From: Salinibacterium hongtaonis
GTDB lineage: Bacteria > Actinomycetota > Actinomycetes > Actinomycetales > Microbacteriaceae
Reading direction: 5' to 3'
DNA: 64,000 nt
NCBI RefSeq assembly: GCF_003065485.1
Contig: NZ_CP026951.1
Coordinates: 2,666,001 to 2,730,000 of the forward strand
Within the stretch, counting starts at the first letter, position 1. Each line of letters starts with the position of its first letter. Below the pieces are notes generated by a model. The model was not told the origin of the DNA. It saw nothing but the letters and a program-made list of their open reading frames with translations, and did no database searches. Below, piece after piece: positions 14,370 through 23,269 of this stretch. The position numbers were made by a program, and so were the translations under genes.

Positions 14370-16423
14370 GGAGTCACCTTTCGATCAGGGGGCGGTGTCG
14401 GTAAATTGCGGTTGTCGGTGTCGGCGAGATCGATGCCAGCACCAGCGCGAAACCGTGATGCTCGGGCCACGAACCAGTCGACGGCCTCGGGATTCACAAG
14501 CGAGCCTCGATTGACTGCGTCATCCTCTGTGCGCCCGAGAAAGAGCTTCTTGAGGGGAACTTCGATGCGCTTGCCGGCGTGGGTGGTCGGGATGCCCGGG
14601 ACCTGTTCGATCGTGTCGGGGACATGCCGGGCGCTTGCTCGACCGCGAATCGCGTCCCTAATCTTCTGTTGCAGTGCTTCATCGAGTTCGACACCCTCCG
14701 ATAGCTCGACGAAGAGGGGCATCCAGTAGCCGCCACCGCCAGTCTCGATTCCCAATACGACGGAATTGCGCACACCATCGACCGTGTGCACTGCGGCATA
14801 GACGTCGGCGCTGCCCATGCGCACGCCATCGCGGTTGAGGGTCGCATCGGAGCGCCCGTGCAGGATGAACCCGCCGCGCGGAGTGCGGCTGATCCAGTCA
14901 CCATGCGTCCACACAGAGGGGTCGGATGCGAAGTATGCGGCCTTGTAGAGCTCGCCTTCTCGATCGTTCCAGAAGCCGACCGGCATCGACGGCATCGGCT
15001 GGGTGATGACCATTTCGCCGATTTCGTTTACGGCGGCCTCGGTACCGTCTTCTCTGCGAACCTCAATGGCCGCTCCGAGCGTCGATCCCTGCAGCTCACC
15101 CACATAAACGGGCTGCCACGGGTTGCCGCCAATAAATCCGCTGCAAATGTCAGTGCCGCCCGAGTCGCTGCTCAGGTGAACGTCGGACTTTACCGCGTCA
15201 TGAACCCAACGCCACGTCGCAGGCGAGAGAACAGAGCCCGTCGACATCAGCGTGTGAAGCGGGGCGAGGTCCCAGTCGTGCGCGGGCGTCAACCCAGACT
15301 TCTCGACCAAGGACAAGTAGGCCGCGCCGGTGGAAAACATGGTCACGCTGGCAAGCGACGCCACCTCGAATTGGCGATCGGCCCTCGGCCACGTCGGGGC
15401 TCCCGAATAGGTGACGACAGCCGCGCCGACGGACAGTGTGTTGACGAGAGTGTTCCACACCATCCATGCCGTGTTGGCTGCGGTGAAATAGCGGTCGCCG
15501 GACCCCAGCCCAAATTGGAGCCCCATGGCCTTAGACGCTTCAAGCAGGATGCCGCCGTGCCCGTGCACGATGCCCTTGGGTGCACCCGTTGTGCCGGAGG
15601 AGAAAAGCACCCAGAGAGGGTCGGAGAACCCGACCCTCTCGAACTGCAGCTCTGCGGTGGGGAGGCCATCGAGGTCGACCACCTCAGCAGCTGAACCCGG
15701 CCGAAGTGTGCGACCCCCTCCCACCAGCAGCACGGAGCGAACACTGGGCAGCTCTGCGGCGATGGTGTTCAGCGCCGGTGTTGTATCGATCCATTTGCCC
15801 TTGAAGGTGTATCCAGGGGTGCCGATGAGAACGACGGGTTCCAGGCTACGCAGCCGATCAAGCGTCGCGCTCGGCGCCAAGTCGGGCGAGCTTACCGTCC
15901 AGATGGCACCAATACTTGCCGTCGCCAGCATCGCGACAATCGTCTCGGGAATGTTAGGGAGGACGGCTCCCACCCTGTCGCCCCGGGTGACGCCGAGAGC
16001 CCTCAGACGTTCAGAAAGAATGGCGACGCGAGAAGCGAGCTCCCGCCACGTCCACTCCTGCACCGAGCCGTCTTCTGAGACGTTGATTACCGCCGCGTGC
16101 TCCTCGCGCCCGATCACGTGCCTCAGCACATTCTCGGCGAAATTGAGCCTCGCCTGCGGATACCAGACTGCGCCGGGCATCCGATTCTCCACAAGGGCAG
16201 GGGAGTCGTCGAAGCCGTCACCGACAATGCCGAAAAACTCGCGCAGAGCGCCCCAGAAGCCCGCGAGGTCGGTGGTCGACCAGCGCCACATCTGCTCGTA
16301 GTCGGCGATCTCGATTCCGCGATGAAGGCGAACCCAGTCACGAAACTGCGTGAGACGAGTGTTCTCCAGCTGCTCTTGCGTGGGAACCCAGGTGACCTCG
16401 GGTGCTGGCGAGTGTGCGCTCAT
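14366..16423 (-). CDS. Acetoacetate-CoA ligase
   Basis: The 685-residue protein is an ANL-family adenylate-forming enzyme of acetoacetyl-CoA synthetase size. It has the N-terminal ACAS segment (DYEQMWRWSTTDLAGFWGAL), the P-loop LFSSGTTGAPKGIVHG at about 275-290, SDSGGTDICSGF, the ATP-binding HGDWISRTPRGGF and a C-terminal lysine in THAGKRIEVPLKKL. The reaction is acetoacetate + ATP + CoA to acetoacetyl-CoA. It overlaps both neighbours by 4 bp, between the FAH gene and the thiolase. This is one of the clearest pathway clues in the cluster. Confidence 0.93.
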   Translation of the reverse strand: MSAHSPAPEVTWVPTQEQLENTRLTQFRDWVRLHRGIEIADYEQMWRWSTTDLAGFWGALREFFGIVGDGFDDSPALVENRMPGAVWYPQARLNFAENVLRHVIGREEHAAVINVSEDGSVQEWTWRELASRVAILSERLRALGVTRGDRVGAVLPNIPETIVAMLATASIGAIWTVSSPDLAPSATLDRLRSLEPVVLIGTPGYTFKGKWIDTTPALNTIAAELPSVRSVLLVGGGRTLRPGSAAEVVDLDGLPTAELQFERVGFSDPLWVLFSSGTTGAPKGIVHGHGGILLEASKAMGLQFGLGSGDRYFTAANTAWMVWNTLVNTLSVGAAVVTYSGAPTWPRADRQFEVASLASVTMFSTGAAYLSLVEKSGLTPAHDWDLAPLHTLMSTGSVLSPATWRWVHDAVKSDVHLSSDSGGTDICSGFIGGNPWQPVYVGELQGSTLGAAIEVRREDGTEAAVNEIGEMVITQPMPSMPVGFWNDREGELYKAAYFASDPSVWTHGDWISRTPRGGFILHGRSDATLNRDGVRMGSADVYAAVHTVDGVRNSVVLGIETGGGGYWMPLFVELSEGVELDEALQQKIRDAIRGRASARHVPDTIEQVPGIPTTHAGKRIEVPLKKLFLGRTEDDAVNRGSLVNPEAVDWFVARASRFRAGAGIDLADTDNRNLPTPPPDRKVTP

Positions 16424-17268
16424 CGCGCGATGAAGGAATTTCGCATCGAGCCGATTCCGTCCAGCTCCGTCGTCATGACGTAGCCATCGCGCATGAGGAT
16501 GCCGCGCGACAGGCCGACACCCGCAGGGGTTCCCGTGAAGATGATGTCACCCGGCAGGAGCGTCAGCACCTGGGAGAGGCGATGGATGATCTCGGCGACA
16601 CCGAAGAACATGTCGGAGGTGTTTCCCTCCTGCACGACGAGTTCTCCATCGATGCCAGGGCCCGTGAGAACGGCCCTGAACTCGATGGCGTCGCGGTCGG
16701 CAAACTCATCCGGCGTCGCGACAACGGGGCCGAACGGCCCGAACCCGGGGAACGACTTGCCCATGCTGAACTGCGGCACAGGGGGTCGACGCTGCACCGT
16801 GCGCTCGGAGTAGTCCTGGCCGATGGCGATACCTGCGACGTGATCCCAGGCGTCCTCGGCGGCAATGCCGTGACCCTCGACGCCGATGACGACGACGACC
16901 TCGGTCTCGTAGTCCACGTCATCGCTCGGCAGCTCGATCGTGGCGTTGGGAGCGGCAAGGCTGGAGCGGAACTTGGTGAAGACCATGAGCTCTTCTGGCG
17001 CGGGAATGCCCGCCTCTTCGGCGTGAGCCTTGTAGTTCACGCCGATGGCAATGATCTGCGGGGGACGCGGAACCGGGATGCCCAGGTCTGCCTCGTCATA
17101 GGCCGAACCCTCTGTCGGGGCGGTCTGTGCCCAGGCGCTGAATTCTTGCCACCGCTCGTAAACATCCATGGGGTCGGGGCCGAAGACACCGCCGCTTGCG
17201 CTGGCGATATCAACCGCTCCCGACTCCGTGATGAGTGCGACACGGCCGTTCAGGTTTGCAATGCGCAT
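16420..17268 (-). CDS. Fumarylacetoacetate hydrolase family protein
   Basis: The 282-residue protein starts at MRIANLNGRVALIT; a longer upstream frame is not supported. It has an FAH N-terminal domain and catalytic domain with PPQIIAIGVNYKAHAEEAG, the metal-site region DYETEVVVVIG, QDYSERTVQRR and GDIIFTGTPAGVGLSRG. The family cleaves C-C bonds of acylpyruvates or ring-fission products and decarboxylates. Its neighbours are an extradiol-type dioxygenase upstream and acetoacetate-CoA ligase downstream. It is a homologue of the gene at 44532-45365. Confidence 0.92.
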   Translation of the reverse strand: MRIANLNGRVALITESGAVDIASASGGVFGPDPMDVYERWQEFSAWAQTAPTEGSAYDEADLGIPVPRPPQIIAIGVNYKAHAEEAGIPAPEELMVFTKFRSSLAAPNATIELPSDDVDYETEVVVVIGVEGHGIAAEDAWDHVAGIAIGQDYSERTVQRRPPVPQFSMGKSFPGFGPFGPVVATPDEFADRDAIEFRAVLTGPGIDGELVVQEGNTSDMFFGVAEIIHRLSQVLTLLPGDIIFTGTPAGVGLSRGILMRDGYVMTTELDGIGSMRNSFIAR

Positions 17269-17272
17269 GGGT

Positions 17273-17968
17273 TTAGCCTTCCTGGGGCATACCGGGGAAA
17301 GGAACACCGTTTGCGAGCGACGGGTTTGCGGCGAGCTTGGCGACCCACACGTCGGGGAACGAAGGATTGGGCACCTCAACAGCGGGCCGGAACTCACCCG
17401 CATAGGCGCGCTCGTGGATCTCATCGGGCGATGCGCCCTGTGCGCGGGCTTCGAGGAGCAGGTCGGGGTCGAACTGCGGGCCGAGTTGATCCTCAGCAAA
17501 CTCTCGCGATGCCCACATCCACTCGGTCGACTTGCCCCAGTCGCGAAAGTTGTCGATCTGGATCTCGATGCCGTTGCCATCGGGGTCGTTGTAGTAGATC
17601 GACATCGTCATGCCGTGGTCCATGCAGAACGCGGGCATGATGCCCATGTCACGCAGGCGAGCGTAGTTGTCGAGCCACGCGTCGAAGTCTTCGTATTCGA
17701 ATGCCGTGTGGTGCAGTCCAGCCGTGTGCGGCTTGTCCACGGGAGGCTTGGTGCCGGGAATGCGCAGCAACGCGATGCGGTGGTTCGCTTCGTCGTTGGT
17801 GAGCCACGCAGCGTGCTCCGAGTAGAACACGGGCTGCAGGCCGCAGACCGCTTCGTAAAAGCGAACCATCGGGTCGATCTCCATGGTCATGAAGGTCGCG
17901 TGATGCAGCTTCGGAACACGGATCGGACGCGGGCGGGGGGTTCGTGAATAGACGGACAGCTCTGTCAC
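17273..17968 (-). CDS. VOC-fold extradiol dioxygenase-like protein
   Basis: From the GTG at 17968 the protein has 231 residues; an in-frame ATG at 18049 would add 27 unlikely ones. It has one VOC module with candidate metal ligands His22/23 (KLHHATF), His86/87 (LHHTAFEYEDFD) and Glu135 (GNGIEIQID). This is the pattern of type I extradiol (2,3-dihydroxybiphenyl 1,2-dioxygenase-like) enzymes, which open catechol rings beside the hydroxyls. It is the first gene of a four-gene operon and faces a divergent monooxygenase across a shared palindromic operator. The activity is inferred. Confidence 0.82.
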   Translation of the reverse strand: MTELSVYSRTPRPRPIRVPKLHHATFMTMEIDPMVRFYEAVCGLQPVFYSEHAAWLTNDEANHRIALLRIPGTKPPVDKPHTAGLHHTAFEYEDFDAWLDNYARLRDMGIMPAFCMDHGMTMSIYYNDPDGNGIEIQIDNFRDWGKSTEWMWASREFAEDQLGPQFDPDLLLEARAQGASPDEIHERAYAGEFRPAVEVPNPSFPDVWVAKLAANPSLANGVPFPGMPQEG

Positions 17969-18141
17969 TGGTTTCTTCTCTCTGTGATCGGGATGCAACC
18001 GGTCAGGCTGCGAAGGTGAGTGTGTCGACGCGAGGCACCCCGTAGGCATCGCGGTGGAAAATCATGGGCTCACGCTCAGAATCGACGTCTGCCGATCAAG
18101 CATGGTCCCTCCAATGTCGCCGGTTCCCTTTTCTTAAGCTG

Positions 18142-18158
18142 AACTGTACCGTACAGTT
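18142..18158. promoter_or_regulatory. Palindromic operator AACTGTACCGTACAGTT, type A
   Basis: This is a perfect 17-bp inverted repeat between two divergent operons. A related perfect palindrome (AACGGTATCGTACCGTT) lies at 36756 and weaker copies at 42106 and 42197. A half-site precedes the TetR gene at 19687, which makes that TetR the best candidate for binding it. Confidence 0.8.
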
Positions 18159-18231
18159 TGAAAGATGCAAGGTCAACACGTGTACCCGTGCCGACCGCGC
18201 ATCCGCGGAGACAACTCAAAGGAGACCAGCC

Positions 18232-19560
18232 GTGCCCAGCCAGACCCCGACAATCCCGACTGAAATGGACGTCGAAATCGAGCCCATCGCCGGTCGATAT
18301 CTGACACCCGTGGGCCTGGCGATGGCGGAAGGCGTGAGTGCCCTCCTCCCCACTATCCGCGCGCAGGCCCCTCAGGCAGAGCGCGATGGCAAGCTGTCGG
18401 CCGAGGTCATCCGCGGGCTTACCGACCTGGGCATCTATAAGGCAGTTGCCCCCATCGAACATGGCGGATTCGCCCTCGGCGCGCGCGATCTCGCCGAGAT
18501 CGCAATGGCCCTCGGGCGAGCCGACGCGTCTGCAGGATGGAGCTTCTTCGTAGCCTGCAGCCTGCGCATGGTGAGCTCATTCCCCGCACCCCTCGTTGAA
18601 GACCTCTACAGTCGCGCCGCCGACCACTCGGGCCCCACGGCCGCGGGCGGCTCAACGTTCGCCGCCATCACCGGCACCGCAAGCCGAGTAGAGGGAGGGT
18701 GGCAGGTGGAGGGCAAGTGGACCTACACCTCCGGCAACCATGACGCCGCCTGGATATTCGGCGGGGTCTCGTGGCACGACGGCGAGCGCGGCGGCCACGC
18801 CATCGTCATGATGGACCCCGCAGGACTCGAGCACCTCGACGACTGGCACGTCTCCGGAATGGGCGCCTCCGACTCAAACTCCGTGGTCACTCGCCAGCCA
18901 ATGTTCGTTGCTGACAAGCACTTCGTCGATCTAGCAGACCTTCCCCTCCACATGAACTCGGTAGCTTCACGATTCACTGGGCTCGCCTACCAGGCGCGGG
19001 CCCGTGCGTCGATGCTCACGGTCGCTACGCAGAACATCGCGATCCTCGTCGGCATGGCCGAGGGTGCCTTCGATGTCTTCGCCGACCTAGCGCAGAAGCG
19101 CAAGCCCTTCAGCCCGCCCTACCCAACGATCGCCGAAATGCCGTCGGCGCAGGTGGCCGCGGGCAAGGCGAAGGCGAAGGTCAATGCCGCGAAGGCGATC
19201 CTCCTGCAGTACACCGACCAGATCGACCACTTTGCAACTCACGGCGGCGACTTCAGTGCGGATGCCGAAGCCCAGGGGTCGATGGACCTCGCATTTGCCG
19301 GGAACCTGTGCCAGGAGTCAATCAATCTCGGCCTTCAGATCATTGGCTCGTCGGCGATGGCCCTCTCGAACCCGCTCCAGCGCTTCTCTCGCGATGCCCA
19401 GGTCATCCTGTCGCACGGGGCACTGCGCATTGAGTCGCTAGCCGAAATCACGGGCCGCCGCCTCCTGGGCCAGGCACCGTTCGACATGTTCGCAGCCGGC
19501 CTGCAGAATAAGGCTCCGACGCCGCCGACACCTTCTTCTCATTCCATACGTTCCGAGTGA
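18232..19560 (+). CDS. Acyl-CoA-dehydrogenase-fold flavin monooxygenase (HsaA/DszC-like)
   Basis: From the GTG at 18232, behind AAAGGAGA, the protein has 442 residues; upstream in-frame starts would cross the operator. It has the three-part ACAD fold with GRADASAGWSFFVACSLRM near residue 100, YTSGNHDAAWIFGG, DDWHVSGMGASDSN and a C-terminal Acyl-CoA_dh_2-type helical domain. Relatives of this kind are class D reduced-flavin monooxygenases that hydroxylate aromatic or heteroaromatic rings and need a partner flavin reductase. Candidate reductases are at 23270 and 43173. A true acyl-CoA dehydrogenase is less likely given the context. The substrate is unknown. Confidence 0.82.
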   Translation: MPSQTPTIPTEMDVEIEPIAGRYLTPVGLAMAEGVSALLPTIRAQAPQAERDGKLSAEVIRGLTDLGIYKAVAPIEHGGFALGARDLAEIAMALGRADASAGWSFFVACSLRMVSSFPAPLVEDLYSRAADHSGPTAAGGSTFAAITGTASRVEGGWQVEGKWTYTSGNHDAAWIFGGVSWHDGERGGHAIVMMDPAGLEHLDDWHVSGMGASDSNSVVTRQPMFVADKHFVDLADLPLHMNSVASRFTGLAYQARARASMLTVATQNIAILVGMAEGAFDVFADLAQKRKPFSPPYPTIAEMPSAQVAAGKAKAKVNAAKAILLQYTDQIDHFATHGGDFSADAEAQGSMDLAFAGNLCQESINLGLQIIGSSAMALSNPLQRFSRDAQVILSHGALRIESLAEITGRRLLGQAPFDMFAAGLQNKAPTPPTPSSHSIRSE

Positions 19561-19666
19561 GCGGGGCGAGGGTGCCGGCGCGTCTTTTGGCCGTCGGCAC
19601 CATCGCTAGAGGCGGTCACGTACGTGCGCTTCATCCCATGGCCCTCCGCCTCATAAACTTGGACTG

Positions 19667-19676
19667 AACTGTACAG
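19667..19676. promoter_or_regulatory. Type A operator half-site before TetR gene
   Basis: AACTGTACAG repeats one arm of the type A operator and ends just ahead of the AGAGGAG ribosome site of the TetR gene. It may allow autoregulation. Confidence 0.45.
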
Positions 19677-19686
19677 AGGAGAAGTC

Positions 19687-20385
19687 ATGCCGCAGGTACG
19701 CTCGCACGGCAAGAGCACGAAGCGGGATGCGATCCTTGCCGCCGCTGCAGAACTGCTCCTTGCCAACGGCTTCGATGGCACGTCAATGGATGCTGTCGCA
19801 GCGAAGGCCCAGGTCTCGAAGACCACGGTCTACGCCCACTTCTCCGACAAGGTCAAGCTCTTTCACGCCGTCATGGTGCACGCCTCGTCCACCCTCATTC
19901 CGAGCCTTCATGATGCGCTGGATCTGATCCCCAATGTCAGCAACGAACAGCGGCTGACGGTTGCGCTGACAGAGGTCGTGCGCGCGGCAACCGCCGCGGA
20001 ACTCATCGCATTCTTTAGAGTGCTCATCGCCGAGCACGAGCGACGCGTAGAGCTTCACGGCGTTCTCGACGTCGCCCGGGTCGACTCAGGCACGCCAACG
20101 GTGGTCCAAATTCTCTCGCCGTTTATTGTGGCCGTGGCAGAAGAACGCAATATGAAGCTCGCCGATGCAGACCAGTGGTCGATATTCCTTCTCCGGCTCG
20201 CGGCCCCCACACTGCAATTCGACATTCTCACCTCCGATTTCACGCCCAGTGACGACCTGATTCGAATTCATGTCGAGTTGGTCGTGCGCGTCTTCTTGAA
20301 CGGGGCGTTCCCTGCAGGACAATCCGAGGCCACACTGCCCGCGGGGTACGACGCGTATCCGTGGGGCCCGGCCTTCGAACGCTGA
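19687..20385 (+). CDS. TetR-family regulator, candidate for the type A operator regulon
   Basis: The 232-residue protein has an N-terminal TetR HTH (MDAVAAKAQVSKTTVYAHFS at about 37-56) and a C-terminal ligand-binding domain. The TetR_C_7-like C-terminal part (AELIAFFRVLIAEHERR) is common in regulators of aromatic degradation and drug efflux. The ATG follows AGAGGAGAAGTC. It lies downstream of the monooxygenase gene on the same strand. It is proposed to bind the 17-bp palindromes seen in front of several cluster operons and to respond to a pathway metabolite; that is inference. Confidence 0.9.
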   Translation: MPQVRSHGKSTKRDAILAAAAELLLANGFDGTSMDAVAAKAQVSKTTVYAHFSDKVKLFHAVMVHASSTLIPSLHDALDLIPNVSNEQRLTVALTEVVRAATAAELIAFFRVLIAEHERRVELHGVLDVARVDSGTPTVVQILSPFIVAVAEERNMKLADADQWSIFLLRLAAPTLQFDILTSDFTPSDDLIRIHVELVVRVFLNGAFPAGQSEATLPAGYDAYPWGPAFER

Positions 20386-20436
20386 TCCGCCCGGTTGAGC
20401 CACAAGGCCTGCGCTCATCGGCGGAAAAACCCCGGC

Positions 20437-20451
20437 TTCCGCTATTCGGAA
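20437..20451. promoter_or_regulatory. Palindromic operator TTCCGCTATTCGGAA, type B
   Basis: A TTCCG/CGGAA inverted repeat with a 5-base spacer lies about 40 bp before the SDR gene. Near-identical 15-bp sites occur at 46370 and 49168. Confidence 0.75.
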
Positions 20452-20492
20452 TACCCACCCACGTCTACCGCCCGCACGGTGGAATATGAGAT

Positions 20493-21278
20493 ATGCCTGA
20501 AACCGTCACCGCCGCGGACCTCTTCTCCCTAAAGGGACAGGTGGCGATCGTGACGGGCGCCGCATCGGGAATCGGCCGGGCATCCGCCGAACTGCTCGCC
20601 TCAGCAGGCGCAACCGTAATCGCAGCGTCACTGCCCTCCGACCATCCGGAGGTGGCCGCCGAAGAAGCTCGGCTCCGCGGTCTCGACGTCGAATCATTTG
20701 CCTGCGACGTGACCGACCAGAAACAACTCTCGGCGCTCGTGAAGCATGCTCTCGACCGACACGGCCGCATCGACACGGTCTTCTGCAACGCGGGTGTCGC
20801 TCTCGATACCGGGCCGCACACCGTCGGAACCGACACCGAGCTCGACCTCATGTTCGACATCCACGTGAGAAGTGTCATCAGACTCGCTAACCTCACGCTC
20901 CCGGTAATGGCCGATCAAGGCGGAGGCACATTCCTCATCATGTCGAGTCTTTCGGGAGTTCGAGGCAACAGCTTCCTCGGCCAGTATGGGGTCACCAAGG
21001 CGGCCAACGCTCAGCTCGCGCGCAACCTCGCCGTGCAGTGGGGTGCCCAGAACATCCGCGTGAACTCGCTCTCCCCCGGGGTCATCGCAACCGCCTTCGC
21101 CGAGCCCATTACCTCGAACCCGGATGCTGCGGCTCGTCGACTCGCAAAGACACCGATGCAGCGCTTCGGAGAGCCCTACCATGTCGCCGGAGCCGTCGTA
21201 TGGCTCGCATCCAAAGCCGGGTCATTCATGTCAGGGCAGAACATCATCATTGACGGCGGGACGGTCATCAGCGATTGA
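20493..21278 (+). CDS. Short-chain dehydrogenase/reductase (classical SDR)
   Basis: The 261-residue protein has the cofactor motif TGAASGIG at about 21-28, NAG, the catalytic Ser in SSLSG, the catalytic pair in YGVTK and SPGVIAT. It is an NAD(P)-dependent alcohol/ketone or dihydrodiol-type dehydrogenase acting in the cytoplasm. A type B operator lies upstream. Its stop overlaps the next gene's TTG start, so it opens an operon SDR-VOC-aldehyde dehydrogenase. The substrate is probably a hydroxylated pathway intermediate. Confidence 0.92.
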   Translation: MPETVTAADLFSLKGQVAIVTGAASGIGRASAELLASAGATVIAASLPSDHPEVAAEEARLRGLDVESFACDVTDQKQLSALVKHALDRHGRIDTVFCNAGVALDTGPHTVGTDTELDLMFDIHVRSVIRLANLTLPVMADQGGGTFLIMSSLSGVRGNSFLGQYGVTKAANAQLARNLAVQWGAQNIRVNSLSPGVIATAFAEPITSNPDAAARRLAKTPMQRFGEPYHVAGAVVWLASKAGSFMSGQNIIIDGGTVISD

Positions 21279-21832
21279 CCGGATCACCCTTGGCACCGCG
21301 ACCCCCGCTGCCGATACAGCCCGTCGGCTCGGTTTTCCAGGTCGCCTATACGTGCGCGGATGCCCGCGAGACGGCACTCGCATGGACCGCGAGTCTCGGC
21401 ATCGGGCCGTGGACCGTTCGGGGGCCATTCACCGCACCCGGTGCGCTCTACCGAGGCGAGCCCTACCGCGCCGAGTTGACGGTCGCCCGCACATTTGACG
21501 GCGCTCTGATGATCGAACTAATCCAGCAGCACGACGAAGAGCCCTCGATCTTTCGCGACAGAACCACCGCAGAGGGATATGGCTTTCACCACGTCGCCGT
21601 CGCCACGAATGATTTCGATACCCGAGCCCGATCTCTGAGCGAGGCCAGCGGGCAGGCGGTGTTCGAGGATGTGCTTCCCACGGGCGCGCGCGTAGCCTTT
21701 TTCGACGGTGCGCCGGGCCAGCCGGGCATGGTGGAGCTCGTAGAACTTACGTCGGCGCAGTCCGCGTCCTACGACAGCCTCCGGGAACTCTGCCGCACCT
21801 GGGACGGCACAGACCCCTGGCGCAGGCTCTGA
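21275..21832 (+). CDS. VOC-family protein
   Basis: The 185-residue protein starts at a TTG in a TTGA overlap with the SDR stop. It has two beta-alpha-beta halves of the glyoxalase/methylmalonyl-CoA epimerase kind: QVAYTCADARETALAWTASLGIGPW, then YGFHHVAVATNDFDT and VELVEL. The HHVAVAT His and the final Glu in MVELVEL are plausible metal ligands. It could be an isomerase, lyase or dioxygenase in the pathway. The specific reaction is not identifiable. Confidence 0.8.
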   Translation: MTGSPLAPRPPLPIQPVGSVFQVAYTCADARETALAWTASLGIGPWTVRGPFTAPGALYRGEPYRAELTVARTFDGALMIELIQQHDEEPSIFRDRTTAEGYGFHHVAVATNDFDTRARSLSEASGQAVFEDVLPTGARVAFFDGAPGQPGMVELVELTSAQSASYDSLRELCRTWDGTDPWRRL

Positions 21833-21856
21833 CCTCCACGAACAGAAAGAACCTCC

Positions 21857-23233
21857 ATGGCGATCTGCACCATCAACCCCACAACAGGGCGAATCGAAGC
21901 CGAATTCGCCGCCCATGATGCCGCCGAAACCTCGCGGCGCATCACCGAATCGGCGGCAGCATTCGCAGCACTGGGCGAAACATGCTTCGACGAGCGCGCC
22001 GAGTGGATGCGGGCAGCGGCTTCTCTGCTCGAGGCGGAGTCTGAGGCGACTGCGCGGCTTCTCACCAGCGAGATGGGAAAACCGATCTCGCAGGCCAGAG
22101 CCGAGGTGCTCAAGTGCGCCCGCGCTCTTCGGTTTTACGCCGATAACGCGAGCACCTTTCTCGCCGATGAGCCGGTCGCCGACCCTGCCATCGTTGCGGC
22201 CCAGCGTGCCGTAGTCACCTACCGGCCGCTTGGGGTAATCCTCGCGGTCATGCCATGGAATTTTCCACTGTGGCAGGCCATACGCTTCGCCGCTCCTGCG
22301 CTCATGGCCGGCAACACCGCCCTTCTCAAACACTCATCGAACGTTCCCCAAACCGCTCTCTACCTCGACGCCCTGTTCGAGCGCAGCGGGTTTCCTTCCG
22401 GCTCCTTTCGTGTTCTGTTCATCGGCGCCGGCGACGTTGAATCTGTCATCCGGGATGCACGAGTGAAGGCTGTGACACTCACGGGCTCGGAGGGCGCCGG
22501 TCGCGCCGTCGCCGCCATCGCCGGGTCTGAGGTCAAGAAAAGCGTGATCGAGCTGGGCGGATCGGATCCATTTATTGTCATGCCCAGCGCAGATGTGGAA
22601 GCCGCGTCGTCGATCGCAGTGAAAGCGCGCTTCAGTAACACGGGGCAAAGCTGCGTCTGCGCCAAGCGCTTTATCGTGCACACCGACATCTACGACGAGT
22701 TCACGCGCCTATTCGTTGAGAAGACACGAGCGTTGAACGTCGGAGACCCGATGGACGAGTCGGTTGAGATCGGCCCACTGGCCACAGAACAAGCCCGCGA
22801 AGATATAGCGGCGCTGGTCGACGACGCCATCGCCAAGGGCGCGAGCCTGCTTGCGGGAGGGCATCGTCCCGACCTCCCGGGATGGTTTTACGAACCGACC
22901 GTGCTGAGCGATCTGACGGATGATATGCGCATCGTGACCGAGGAATCGTTTGGTCCCGTTGCATCCCTCTATCGGGTAAACGATCTCGACGAAGCGATCA
23001 CAATCGCTAACCAGACAGAATTCGGGCTCAGTTCCTCGGTATGGACGAACGACGCCGCGGACGAGGCGGCGTTCATCTCACGCATCGAGGCGGGGGCCGT
23101 CTTCGTCAACGGGATGACCGTCTCGTTTCCGGAGCTGCCCTTCGGCGGAATCAAAAACTCGGGTTACGGTCGCGAACTGGGGCGCCACGGCATCCGGGAG
23201 TTCACGAACGTCAAAACCGTCTGGAAAGGCTAA
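21857..23233 (+). CDS. NAD(P)-dependent aldehyde dehydrogenase, succinate-semialdehyde type
   Basis: The 458-residue protein has MPWNFP (132-137), the general base Glu232 in IELGGSDPF and the nucleophile Cys266 in NTGQSCVCAKR. The SDPF and GQSCVCAKR motifs and overall length match GabD-like succinate-semialdehyde dehydrogenases. It oxidises a semialdehyde to a carboxylate, probably from the ring-fission pathway. It starts 24 bp after the VOC gene in the same operon. The exact aldehyde is inferred only from family resemblance. Confidence 0.92.
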   Translation: MAICTINPTTGRIEAEFAAHDAAETSRRITESAAAFAALGETCFDERAEWMRAAASLLEAESEATARLLTSEMGKPISQARAEVLKCARALRFYADNASTFLADEPVADPAIVAAQRAVVTYRPLGVILAVMPWNFPLWQAIRFAAPALMAGNTALLKHSSNVPQTALYLDALFERSGFPSGSFRVLFIGAGDVESVIRDARVKAVTLTGSEGAGRAVAAIAGSEVKKSVIELGGSDPFIVMPSADVEAASSIAVKARFSNTGQSCVCAKRFIVHTDIYDEFTRLFVEKTRALNVGDPMDESVEIGPLATEQAREDIAALVDDAIAKGASLLAGGHRPDLPGWFYEPTVLSDLTDDMRIVTEESFGPVASLYRVNDLDEAITIANQTEFGLSSSVWTNDAADEAAFISRIEAGAVFVNGMTVSFPELPFGGIKNSGYGRELGRHGIREFTNVKTVWKG

Positions 23234-23269
23234 CGGCGCTGCCGCACGGCCGAATAGCGCGCGCTGTCG